From: CAVRTJ01 sp964507185
GTDB taxonomy: Bacteria > Acidobacteriota > UBA4820 > DSQY01
Assembly: GCA_964507185.1 (NCBI GenBank)
Contig: CAZDOY010000073.1
Location: forward strand, 1 to 11,657
DNA length: 11,657 bases
Reading direction: 5' to 3'
Shown here: positions 5,904-11,657 of the stretch, piece by piece
How positions within the stretch are numbered: position 1 is the first letter of the stretch
How the letters are laid out: every line of letters begins with the position of its first letter
Notes under the pieces: generated by a model
The model's database searches: none
What the model was told of the DNA's origin: nothing
What the model saw: the letters and a program-made list of their open reading frames with translations, nothing else
Position numbers and translations under genes: made by a program

Positions 5904-6746
5904 TCAGAGCGACGAGATCCTGTCTTCCACTTCCTGGACGACGTAGTCCGGCGTCGACGCTCCCGCCGTCAGGCCCACACAGCGAGCGCCCTCCAGCCAT
6001 GCGGGATCGATGTCGTCCGCCCCCTGGACCAGGTAGCTGGGTTTGTAGTTGCCGCATATCTCGTGCAGGTGGCGGGTGTTGGCCGACTGCTTGCCGCCTA
6101 TGACGATGACGACGTCGACCTCGGTGTCCTGAGCCAGCTCCCGGGCGGCCACCTGGTTCTGCTTGGTGGCGTAGCAGATGGTGTCCGCCCGCCTCGTTTT
6201 CGGGTTGGCCTTCTCGATGATTCTCACGACGTCATCGAACTGATCGGCGTTCAGCGTGGTCTGGTATAGAATCCGGATGGACGCGTAGGACGACCAGTCC
6301 ACGTCCCTGGCCTGTTCGACGTTCTGCAGGATGTGGTAGGTGCTCGGATCGAGGTCGTTCGTGTACCCGACCACTTCGCGGTGGCCGGGATCACCGATGA
6401 AGACCAGGTGTGCGCCTTCTTCAAGCGCACGCTTCGCTTCCTTGTGTATGTCGTAGACGAACTTGCACGTGGTGTCCAGGATATCCAGCCCCAGCGTTCT
6501 GGCTCTCTTGTGGAACGAGGGCGGCACACCGTGGGCGGAGAAGATGACGACGGGTTCCTCGACTTCCGCCAAGTCGCGGACGGTCCGCACGCCGAGGTTC
6601 TCCATCTCCTCAACCACGCGCTCGTTGTGCACGACCTGCCCAAGGATCGCGCCCTCTCCACGCTTGGCGGCAAATCGTTTCACCTTGATGTCGGCGACCC
6701 TGACTCCGGAACAAAAGCCGTATTTTTCCGCTCTCTTGACTCGCAT
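5904..6746 (-). CDS. ispH: 4-hydroxy-3-methylbut-2-enyl diphosphate reductase (IspH/LytB)
   Basis: This cytoplasmic iron-sulfur enzyme carries out the last step of the MEP pathway, reducing HMBPP to IPP and DMAPP. The 280-residue product is close to the shorter family members. The three cluster cysteines are present: Cys12 in GFCSGV, Cys94 in DTTCK and Cys191 in ICYATKQNQ. Substrate-binding residues are also in place: His40 (VVHNERVV), His72 (SAHGVPP), His122 and Glu124 (GHREVVG), Thr163-Thr164 (LYQTTLNADQF), Ser221 and Asn223 (KQSANTRHL), and Ser264 in the signature GLTAGASTPD. The gene therefore looks functional. The ATG at 6746 has only a distant AAAGGA. A CACTATAGTG palindrome at 6859-6868 contains TATAGT on the minus strand and may be its -10, with a poor -35. 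The MshEN gene follows on the same strand. Confidence 0.96.
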   Translation of the reverse strand: MRVKRAEKYGFCSGVRVADIKVKRFAAKRGEGAILGQVVHNERVVEEMENLGVRTVRDLAEVEEPVVIFSAHGVPPSFHKRARTLGLDILDTTCKFVYDIHKEAKRALEEGAHLVFIGDPGHREVVGYTNDLDPSTYHILQNVEQARDVDWSSYASIRILYQTTLNADQFDDVVRIIEKANPKTRRADTICYATKQNQVAARELAQDTEVDVVIVIGGKQSANTRHLHEICGNYKPSYLVQGADDIDPAWLEGARCVGLTAGASTPDYVVQEVEDRISSL

Positions 6747-7020
6747 CTGCTTGACGACATCCTTTCGCGACCTGAATTTCCCTTTCCGATCGCCTGTCCC
6801 AGGGAAGAACCCCGCAGGTCCGGTGTTACTCCGAGCAAGGCGACCCGTCCCACGCGTTCACTATAGTGCAGAAGCGGGCGGATCGCCACGATGAACGTCG
6901 GATGCGCCGCACGGACCAGGAAGACGGTCCGGACGTCGCCGCGGCCGGTGGAAGGTGGTAATCTCCTTCAGAATCGGACCCGCCCGAAAACACGCGCGGT
7001 CCCTTTCATGGAGCTGGCTC

Positions 7021-7553
7021 TTGAAGAGAATCGTGATCGTGGACGACGAGCCCGTCTTCTGCTCGCACTGGGAGGCCTTCCTGGAACGCCGCTATCCCGG
7101 CCAGACGGAGGTCGAGACCTACGTCGACCCCCTCGATGCGCTCGGGCACCTCTCTCCGGACATCNNNNNNNNNNNNNNNNNNNNNNNNNNNNNNNNNNNN
7201 NNNNNNNNNNNNNNNNNNNNNNNNNNNNNNNNNNNNNNNNNNNNNNNNNNNNNNNNNNNNNNNNGGTCGAGACCTACGTCGACCCCCTCGATGCGCTCGG
7301 GCACCTCTCTCCGGACATCCGCCTGCTCATGCTCGATCTCGAGATGCCCGTCATGGACGGCAGAAAGCTGCTCGAGTACGCCGTCTCCAGGGGCGTGGAC
7401 AGGAAGCGGGTCGTGGTCACCAGCGCCCGGGACGCCGACCACCTCCACAGGCTCTTCCCATCGGGGGACTGCCTCGCGGTCATCAACAAGGACGAACCCG
7501 CCCAGCAGGCCGTCTTCCTCATGATCCTCGACTCCGTTATGAACAAGCCCTGA
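7021..7553 (+). CDS. Single-domain response regulator, split by an artefactual assembly gap
   Basis: The gene contains 100 Ns (7165-7264) flanked by the same 55 bases (7110-7164 and 7265-7319). Merging the copies removes 155 bases and restores one frame of 125 residues. The start is a TTG at 7021 with GGAG eight bases before it; the protein begins LKRIVIVDDEP, as receiver domains do. Acidic residues Asp8, Asp9 and Glu10, phosphoacceptor Asp54 (LMLDLEMPVMDG), Thr82 (VVVTSA) and Lys105 (INKDE) are all present, so phosphorylation should be normal. No output domain follows, so this is a CheY/Spo0F-type relay or adaptor protein. No histidine kinase lies nearby. A GTG at 6955 would add 22 residues without domain support. 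The exporter gene starts 113 bases downstream and may be transcribed with it. Confidence 0.88.
7110..7319. repeat. 55-base duplication flanking the N gap (assembly overlap)
   Basis: Bases 7110-7164 and 7265-7319 are identical over 55 positions and lie exactly at the two edges of the N run. The response regulator frame is continuous only when the two copies are collapsed. This points to two contigs ending in the same k-mer (55 is a common assembler k), scaffolded with a default gap. Confidence 0.9.
7165..7264. other. Assembly gap of 100 Ns (probably no missing sequence)
   Basis: Exactly 100 Ns, a conventional placeholder of unknown length. The identical 55-base flanks imply overlapping contig ends, so the true gap length is negative and no coding sequence is likely to be lost. 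Confidence 0.9.
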
Positions 7554-7666
7554 GGGGCGTTTCCGGCCGGCACGGTCCGGGAGGCAAAAATCGCGGGAGC
7601 GTGATATCATCCTGTGCCGGTGGCTCACCGCGAGCGCACCCCTTAAGTCGGGTATTGAAAGGACTT

Positions 7667-8500
7667 ATGATCTCATTCCCTTGGCTCTTTCTCGTCTCCC
7701 TGTCCGCCGGCTTCGTGGGCGCCATGGCCGGCATGGGCGGTGGCATCATCCTGATCCCCGCTCTGACGCTCATGGGCATGGACATCAAGCACGCCATCGC
7801 CATCAGCATCGTGTCGGTCGTCGCAACCTCGAGCGGCTCGGCCTCGGCGTACGTGCGCGACCGCATCACCAACCTCAAGGTGGGCATGTACCTCGAGATG
7901 TTCACCATCATCGGCTCGCTGGCCGGCGCGGCGATCACCGTCGTCTCCAGCGAGCGGCCGCTGTTCATCATCTTCGGCTTCGTGCTCATGGGCATCTGGG
8001 GCGTGATGTACACCCAGCGGCACATGGACTGGAAGCCGGCGAAAAACCCGGATCGCTTCACTCGGTGGCTGGAGATGGAGGGCGCCTATTACGACAAGGC
8101 CCAGCGTCAGGAAGTGGCGTACCACGGCACCCGGGCGTGGGCCGGCGGCCCCATGATGTTCGGCGCCGGCTTCATCGCGGGCCTGCTCGGCGTGGGCGCG
8201 GGGGCGGTCAAGGTCCTCATCCAGGACATGATCATGGGCCTCCCGCCCAAGGTGTCCACCACCACCAGCAACCTCATTATCGGCGTCACGGCGCTCGCCG
8301 GCACCAGCGTCTACCTGGCCGCGGGCCTCATCGACCCCGGGCTGGCCGCGCCGGTCATCCTCGGCGTGATGCTGGGGGCCCTGCTCGGTACGAAACTGCT
8401 CGTGCGCATCAGCAACCTCATGGTCCGCCGCTTCTTCATGGTGGTCCTTCTAGTGCTCGGGGCCGAGATGTTGGTCCGGGGCCTACTGGGGGCGCTATGA
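7667..8500 (+). CDS. TauE/SafE family sulfite/anion exporter-type permease
   Basis: The ATG at 7667 lies just after GAAAGGA, giving 277 residues with about eight hydrophobic segments. The two homologous halves typical of TauE/SafE (DUF81) are visible: AGMGGGIILIPAL (21-33) followed by DIKHAIAISIVSVVATSSGS, and GLLGVGAGAVKVLIQDMIM (172-190) followed by PPKVSTTTSNLIIGVTAL. A hydrophilic loop (about 117-158, QRHMDWKPAKNPDRF) separates them. Family members export sulfite, sulfoacetate or related organic anions across the cytoplasmic membrane; the substrate here cannot be assigned, and no sulfonate or taurine genes are adjacent. The last bases overlap the next start (ATGA), so the DUF1634 protein is translationally coupled, a pairing common in bacteria and archaea. 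Confidence 0.92.
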   Translation: MISFPWLFLVSLSAGFVGAMAGMGGGIILIPALTLMGMDIKHAIAISIVSVVATSSGSASAYVRDRITNLKVGMYLEMFTIIGSLAGAAITVVSSERPLFIIFGFVLMGIWGVMYTQRHMDWKPAKNPDRFTRWLEMEGAYYDKAQRQEVAYHGTRAWAGGPMMFGAGFIAGLLGVGAGAVKVLIQDMIMGLPPKVSTTTSNLIIGVTALAGTSVYLAAGLIDPGLAAPVILGVMLGALLGTKLLVRISNLMVRRFFMVVLLVLGAEMLVRGLLGAL

Positions 8501-8880
8501 GAAAGAACGCGACCGTGCTCGAACACCGGATGGAATCGCTGGTGGGCCTCATCCTGCAGGTGGGCGTCATCACCAGCGCGAGCCTGCTCATGGTCGGCCT
8601 GGCCTGGCACTGGTGGGTCACGGGGAGCCTGACCTTCCACTACCAGATCAAGGACCTGAACCTCTTCCAGTTCGTGGTGACCGACCTGCACCTGGCCTTT
8701 ACGGGGCAGTTCCGCCCGCGGCTCTTCCTCAGCCTGGGCATCGCCGCCCTGCTGCTCACGCCCTACATCCGCGTGCTCGTGTCCGTGTTCTTCTTCGCCT
8801 TCGTGGAAAAGAACCTCAAGTACACCCTCTTCACCGCCTTCGTCTTCGCAGTGCTCACCTATACTCTGTTCATGCAATGA
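8497..8880 (+). CDS. DUF1634 family membrane protein, partner of the TauE/SafE permease
   Basis: The ATG overlaps the stop of the permease gene by four bases (ATGA). The 127-residue product has three predicted membrane helices (about 16-36, 76-100 and 107-125). The hydrophilic loop between the first two contains FHYQIKDLNLFQF and the second helix begins in RPRLFLSLGIAALLLTPYIRV, a stretch typical of DUF1634. The family has no established biochemical role but repeatedly sits beside TauE/SafE permeases, so a subunit or accessory role in the same transporter is the best inference. An 8-bp inverted repeat begins 50 bases after the stop. Confidence 0.88.
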   Translation: MRKNATVLEHRMESLVGLILQVGVITSASLLMVGLAWHWWVTGSLTFHYQIKDLNLFQFVVTDLHLAFTGQFRPRLFLSLGIAALLLTPYIRVLVSVFFFAFVEKNLKYTLFTAFVFAVLTYTLFMQ

Positions 8881-8930
8881 GGTGCGACTGGAGGCTCAGT
8901 GACCAAATGACCGAGCGAACAGGGTGCGTG

Positions 8931-8956
8931 CAGCCCTTCGAAGCGGCCAAGGGCTG
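8931..8956 (+). terminator. Hairpin downstream of the exporter operon
   Basis: CAGCCCTT (8931-8938) and its exact complement AAGGGCTG (8949-8956) enclose a 10-base loop, starting 50 bases past the DUF1634 stop. No T tract follows, so it is at most a weak or factor-assisted terminator. Its right arm overlaps the inverted repeat copy B. Confidence 0.35.
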
Positions 8957-9067
8957 AGGGCGAAGGCCTAAAGGCTAAAGAAAAGATCTGGGACGGCGAA
9001 GGAAGGCCTTCGAAGGCTCGCCTTCTGCCGCGTGGCATCTTTCGTAGCGGCCGCCTCCCTGCGGCCG
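8944..9067 (-). repeat. Mosaic intergenic repeat, copy B (inverted)
   Basis: Read on the minus strand, 9017-8944 shows the core GCCTTCGAAGGC (9006-9017) followed by five heptamers, TTAGCCT, TTAGGCC, TTCGCCC, TCAGCCC and TTGGCCG (8978-8944). This is the module order of the copies at 10068 and 11482. On the other side of the core lies the palindrome CGGCCGC/GCGGCCG (9048-9067, 6-base loop) with GTAG at its left, similar to the GTAGCGGCCG module of copy A. The AAATCCC heptamers are missing here. Function is unknown. Confidence 0.6.
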
Positions 9068-9096
9068 TTGCCGCCTTTCCGGCCGCGTGTTATAAA
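9068..9096 (+). promoter_or_regulatory. Sigma70-type promoter for the methyltransferase gene
   Basis: TTGCCG (9068-9073; four of six consensus bases) and TATAAA (9091-9096; five of six) are 17 bases apart. Transcription would begin near 9103, about 55 bases before the ATG at 9159. The -35 abuts the palindrome of repeat copy B. It also argues against an in-frame ATG at 9096 as the start, since that codon overlaps the -10. Confidence 0.5.
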
Positions 9097-9158
9097 TGGC
9101 GCGCTCGCATGTGACCGGTTCATCCGGGAAAGTCCAGACGCTTTGGGAGGCGGCTGTC

Positions 9159-9986
9159 ATGTCCAGTGATCTTTCCGAATCGGAAAAAGGAAACCGGGCC
9201 TTCTGGGACGAGGTGGCCCCGGTCCACCGGAGCAGTTACGATATCGAATCCCTTCTCAAGGGGATTTCGCTGATCGACGACTTCCAGAAGCGGGAATTCT
9301 ACCCGGTCGAGGGGAAGGACCTCATCCACCTGCAATGCCACATCGGAACGGACACGCTGTCCCTCGCCCTCGACGGCGCCCGCGTGACCGGTGTCGATTT
9401 CTCGCACCGATCGATCGAAATCGCCCGCGAGCTGGCCGGCAGACTGAACGTGGAGGCCGAGTTCATCGAGGCCAATGTCCTCGATCTGCCGGCCGCCATC
9501 CAGCGGAAATACGACGTCGTCTACACCTCGAAGGGCGTGCTGCCCTGGATCGGCGATATCGGCAGGTGGGCGAAGAGCGTGTCGCACCTGTTGGCTCCAG
9601 GGGGCGTCTTTTACCTGCTCGAACTGCACCCGGTCCTCGGAATCTTCGACGACACGCGCAAGGATGCCCTCGTCGTCCGGCACGGCTATTTTCACCGCGA
9701 CGAGCCCGACCGCTTCGACGACGACCACCCGGACTACTCGGACAGCGCATACATCCCCGCCAGCCCGACCTTCGAATGGACGTGGCCCATCTCCGACGTG
9801 GTGAACGCCCTCGTCCAAAACGGGCTGGACATCGAACTCCTGAACGAGCACGACAAGCTGTTCTACAAGGGGCTCCCGGCCATGACCCAGGCGGAGGACG
9901 GGTGGTGGGTCATCGAAGGCCTCGAAGGCAAGGTCCCGCTGGCCTATTCGATCCGCGCCCGGCGGCGCGTTTATCAAGTAATCTAG
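9159..9986 (+). CDS. Class I SAM-dependent methyltransferase
   Basis: The ATG at 9159 has GGGAGG eight bases upstream; an in-frame ATG at 9096 lies within the -10. The 275-residue product has an N-terminal helical region (NRAFWDEVAPVHRSSYDIE) and a Rossmann-type SAM domain. The glycine-rich motif I is the variant LIHLQCHIGTDTLSLA (55-70), in which CHIG replaces the usual GxG turn, a form seen in a methyltransferase subgroup. VTGVDFSHRSIEIAR (77-90) supplies the acidic residue that binds the SAM ribose, EANVLDLP follows, and LAPGGVFYLLELHPVL is the post-motif region. The C-terminal part contains DDDHPDYSDSAYIPA and FEWTWPISDVVNAL, as in small-molecule methyltransferases. The substrate cannot be inferred. 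The gene stands alone, with its own promoter and a hairpin after the stop. Confidence 0.88.
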   Translation: MSSDLSESEKGNRAFWDEVAPVHRSSYDIESLLKGISLIDDFQKREFYPVEGKDLIHLQCHIGTDTLSLALDGARVTGVDFSHRSIEIARELAGRLNVEAEFIEANVLDLPAAIQRKYDVVYTSKGVLPWIGDIGRWAKSVSHLLAPGGVFYLLELHPVLGIFDDTRKDALVVRHGYFHRDEPDRFDDDHPDYSDSAYIPASPTFEWTWPISDVVNALVQNGLDIELLNEHDKLFYKGLPAMTQAEDGWWVIEGLEGKVPLAYSIRARRRVYQVI

Positions 9987-9998
9987 CGATCAAGTAAT
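9973..9998 (+). repeat. Direct repeat ATCAAGTAAT spanning the methyltransferase stop
   Basis: ATCAAGTAAT occurs at 9973-9982 and 9989-9998, a 16-base period. The first copy encodes the last residues of the methyltransferase. It suggests slippage or the edge of an inserted repeat, so the final two or three residues may differ from those of close homologues. Confidence 0.5.
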
Positions 9999-10001
9999 GG
10001 G

Positions 10002-10024
10002 TGCGCGGGGGGGTTTCCCGCGCA
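10002..10024 (+). terminator. Strong GC hairpin after the methyltransferase gene
   Basis: TGCGCGGG (10002-10009) and its exact complement CCCGCGCA (10017-10024) form an 8-bp stem with a 7-base loop, 15 bases beyond the stop codon. Position and stability fit a terminator, but no T tract follows. Confidence 0.4.
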
Positions 10025-10188
10025 ATGAGTAGGTTAGTAAGGGATTAGCTGAGTCCGGCGTTTGCATGCCTTCGAAGGCCCTTCCCCCGCCGTTACCCCT
10101 TTAGCCTTTCGGCTCTAACCCTCAGCCCTTGGGTAACACCCCCATTCCTCATTTCTTGACCGTCTTCAAATCCCAAATCCCAGATTTC
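10025..10188 (+). repeat. Mosaic intergenic repeat, copy C
   Basis: This fills the first half of the gene-free stretch 9987-10379. Four octamers (10025-10056: ATGAGTAG, GTTAGTAA, GGGATTAG, CTGAGTCC) lead to the core GCCTTCGAAGGC (10068-10079). Then come heptamers of the TTAGCCC type, a conserved block CCCCCATTCCTCATTTCTTG, and AAATCCC heptamers at 10168-10188. From the core onward it matches 11482-11610 with only about six substitutions over the first 100 bases, so the two copies are recent or under constraint. No frame in it looks coding. Confidence 0.75.
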
Positions 10189-10217
10189 TATTCTCACGAA
10201 AAGCTTTGCAGGATGCC

Positions 10218-10259
10218 CCGCCCCTTGGGGCGGAGATGTTTACTGTTTCAGTGTGAAAC
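10218..10259 (+). other. Two adjacent inverted repeats upstream of the CPBP gene
   Basis: CCGCCCC (10218-10224) faces GGGGCGG (10227-10233) across two bases. Twelve bases later GTTTCA (10245-10250) faces TGAAAC (10254-10259) across GTG. They lie 31 bases upstream of the proposed -35 of the CPBP gene, so they could be operator sites, or the end of the upstream transcript. Function unproven. Confidence 0.35.
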
Positions 10260-10289
10260 CCCTGAGCTTTCCTGCTTTGTCCGGCCGCC

Positions 10290-10318
10290 TTGATTCGTGC
10301 AATCTGGGGCGCTAAATT
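10290..10318 (+). promoter_or_regulatory. Candidate promoter of the CPBP protease gene
   Basis: TTGATT (10290-10295; four of six) and TAAATT (10313-10318; four of six) are separated by 17 bases. Transcription would start near 10325. The TTG of the -35 is an in-frame possible start codon, and this promoter reading argues that translation begins further downstream. Confidence 0.4.
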
Positions 10319-10379
10319 CTCAACAAAGTTCTCGTACCTTCAGACTGTGCCAGTGCCAATAAGGAAGACCGGGGGGAGT

Positions 10380-11414
10380 TTGGACGGGATCAGGGAGTGG
10401 ATCAGGGGCCACCAACTTACGGCCTTCTACGTCTGCACTTTTGTGATCACGTGGGGGCTGGGGTTCTCGTACGGCGCGGTCATGAGACGGCAACAGTTCC
10501 TGCTGGCGCCTCTGGTCATGGTCGCCACGTGCGGACCTGGACTGGCGGGGATCATCGTCTCGGCGATTATCAACACGGAACCCAGGCAAGGGAAGCGCAG
10601 GACGTTTTGGATCGCCTTCTTCGCAGCGTGGGTCCTGTCCACGCTCGTCATGGTCGCCAACAACGCACTCATCAACCACACCCCGGTCTCGCCGGTTATC
10701 CTCGGTTTCACCGTCATCGCGGTACTGCCCGTCGCCTTCGTCATAAGCATGGCGTATTCGCGCGTTCCGGCCGTAAGGCGCTACCTGTCTTCGCTGGTTC
10801 GCCTTCGCGGCAACTGGGGATGGGCCCTGCTGGCCATGGCGGCGATGCCCGGCCTTATCGCTCTTTCGATCGCGATCAGCAGGCTCTCGGGCAGGCCCGC
10901 CTCGGGTGACTTCCACCTCCCCGCTGCGGGACTGACCCTCGTGGGCCTGATCGCCGTCAAGTTCCTTTATCAGATGTTCTTTTTCAACGCCACCGGGGAA
11001 GAGGCGGGCTGGCGCGGATTCGCGCTGCCCAGGTTTCAGACCTTCACCAGCCCGCTGATGGCAGCCGTGGTCATCGCTTTCTTCTGGGTGCCGTGGCACT
11101 TCTTCTTGTGGCAGGCAGAGGGAAGGGCCGTCACCTCCGGACGTTTCTGGGCCGAGTATCTGGCCGTCCACATCCTCTTTTCGGTGATCATTGTGTGGTT
11201 TTACAACCGTTCCCGAGGTAGCATCCTCGTTGCGGGCATAACCCACGCGGCGGCCAATACCGGCTTCGCATTCATGCCCAGAATCGACCTCCCGATCTTC
11301 CTCGCGACCGTGGCGGTAGCCGCCCTGGTACTTATATTGACCGACAGGATGTGGAAAAACCTGCCCTCCGGCCACCCAGCGGTGTATGCGCCTGGCGGTG
11401 CGGTGATCAGGTGA
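10380..11414 (+). CDS. CPBP (CAAX/Abi) family intramembrane metalloprotease
   Basis: The frame is open from a TTG at 10290, but a promoter-like sequence covers that codon. The TTG at 10380 gives MDGIREWIRGHQLTAF, a natural amphipathic start before the first helix; GTGs at 10347 and 10353 are alternatives. GGGGGAG precedes 10380 at unusually short spacing, so the start is uncertain. The 344-residue product has about eight membrane helices. Catalytic motifs are present: EEAGWRG (Glu207, Glu208, Arg212), WVPWH (His240, with Trp236 where the family usually has Phe) and HAAAN (His289, Asn293). CPBP proteins are glutamate/histidine metal-dependent intramembrane proteases related to CAAX prenyl endopeptidase Rce1; bacterial members include bacteriocin-immunity proteins. 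No bacteriocin or prenylation genes are adjacent, so the substrate is unknown. Confidence 0.88.
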   Translation: MDGIREWIRGHQLTAFYVCTFVITWGLGFSYGAVMRRQQFLLAPLVMVATCGPGLAGIIVSAIINTEPRQGKRRTFWIAFFAAWVLSTLVMVANNALINHTPVSPVILGFTVIAVLPVAFVISMAYSRVPAVRRYLSSLVRLRGNWGWALLAMAAMPGLIALSIAISRLSGRPASGDFHLPAAGLTLVGLIAVKFLYQMFFFNATGEEAGWRGFALPRFQTFTSPLMAAVVIAFFWVPWHFFLWQAEGRAVTSGRFWAEYLAVHILFSVIIVWFYNRSRGSILVAGITHAAANTGFAFMPRIDLPIFLATVAVAALVLILTDRMWKNLPSGHPAVYAPGGAVIR

Positions 11415-11455
11415 TCCAGTAGTCGAGTGATTACACCTAAGGGTGCCGTGGGTAT

Positions 11456-11610
11456 GTAAGTAGGTGAGTAGGATGGAGAGGGCCTTCGAAGGCCCTTCCC
11501 CCGCCGTTACCCCTTTAGCCTTTCGGCTTTAGCCCTTAGCCCTTGGGCAACGCCCCCATTCCTCATTTCTTGACCGTCTTCAAATCCAAAATCCCAATTC
11601 CCAAATTTCT
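11456..11610 (+). repeat. Mosaic intergenic repeat, copy D
   Basis: The element follows the CPBP stop by 41 bases. Octamers GTAAGTAG and GTGAGTAG (11456-11471) lead to the core GCCTTCGAAGGC (11482-11493). Heptamers TTAGCCT, TTCGGCT, TTAGCCC, TTAGCCC and TTGGGCA run in unbroken phase (11515-11549), then the conserved CCCCCATTCCTCATTTCTTG block, then heptamers AAATCCA, AAATCCC, AATTCCC and AAATTTC (11582-11609). It is nearly identical to copy C. The last 47 bases of the window show nothing recognisable. Confidence 0.75.
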
Positions 11611-11657
11611 TTTTCATCGCCTCACTGTTCAAATCAACGCCTTTTACGGTTCCCGCA

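Noticed and set aside
7021..7553. Tandem duplication inside the response regulator
   Set aside because: The duplicated 55 bases lie exactly at the edges of the N run and the frame is intact only when collapsed, so it is an assembly overlap.
7667..8880. Taurine or sulfonate degradation operon
   Set aside because: Only the permease and DUF1634 gene are present; no sulfonate enzymes or regulators lie nearby.
10380..11414. Bacteriocin immunity or defence role for the CPBP protease
   Set aside because: No bacteriocin, transporter or defence gene is adjacent; the family has many other roles.

Overview
The window is an 11.7 kb piece of a GC-rich bacterial chromosome, apparently a scaffold from a short-read (probably metagenomic) assembly. 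It carries ordinary chromosomal genes on both strands: an isoprenoid enzyme of the MEP pathway (ispH), a signalling adaptor, a response regulator, an anion exporter pair, and several small or poorly known proteins. There are no rRNA or tRNA genes, no intact transposase and no CRISPR array. The phylum cannot be named from these genes. The secreted repeat protein and the free-standing MshEN protein suit a Gram-negative-type bacterium, but this is inference.

Layout. 1-890 (minus, cut by the window edge): secreted protein with a strict 39-residue repeat. 1223-1492 (minus): 89-residue unknown protein. 1823-3013 (plus): zinc-ribbon, one-helix membrane protein with two tandem extracytoplasmic modules. 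3023-3424 (minus): NTF2/SnoaL-like protein, with a possible 46-residue membrane peptide just upstream. 3640-3993 (minus): GIY-YIG-like protein. 4278-4817 (plus): DUF3592-like membrane protein. 4829-5039: short inverted-repeat element. 5151-5759 (minus): MshEN protein. 5904-6746 (minus): ispH. 7021-7553 (plus): response regulator interrupted by a false assembly gap. 7667-8880 (plus): TauE/SafE permease plus DUF1634 partner, overlapping by 4 bases. 9159-9986 (plus): methyltransferase. 10380-11414 (plus): CPBP membrane protease.

Three things stand out. First, the 100-N gap at 7165-7264 has the same 55 bases on both sides. The two contigs therefore overlap, and joining them restores an intact 125-residue receiver protein. 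Second, an 18-bp imperfect dyad occurs three times, upstream of two minus-strand genes (the 89-residue protein and the GIY-YIG protein). Both times it sits exactly 21 bases before a similar -10-like hexamer. This places its centre near -42.5, as for a class II activator site, and suggests a small shared regulon. Third, four intergenic regions hold mosaic repeats built from degenerate octamers, a TTCGAA-centred palindrome, heptamer runs of TTAGCCC and AAATCCC type, and GTAGCGGCCG palindromes.

The only clear operon is the exporter pair. ispH and the MshEN gene may be co-transcribed. The other genes look singly transcribed, and no pathway joins them.
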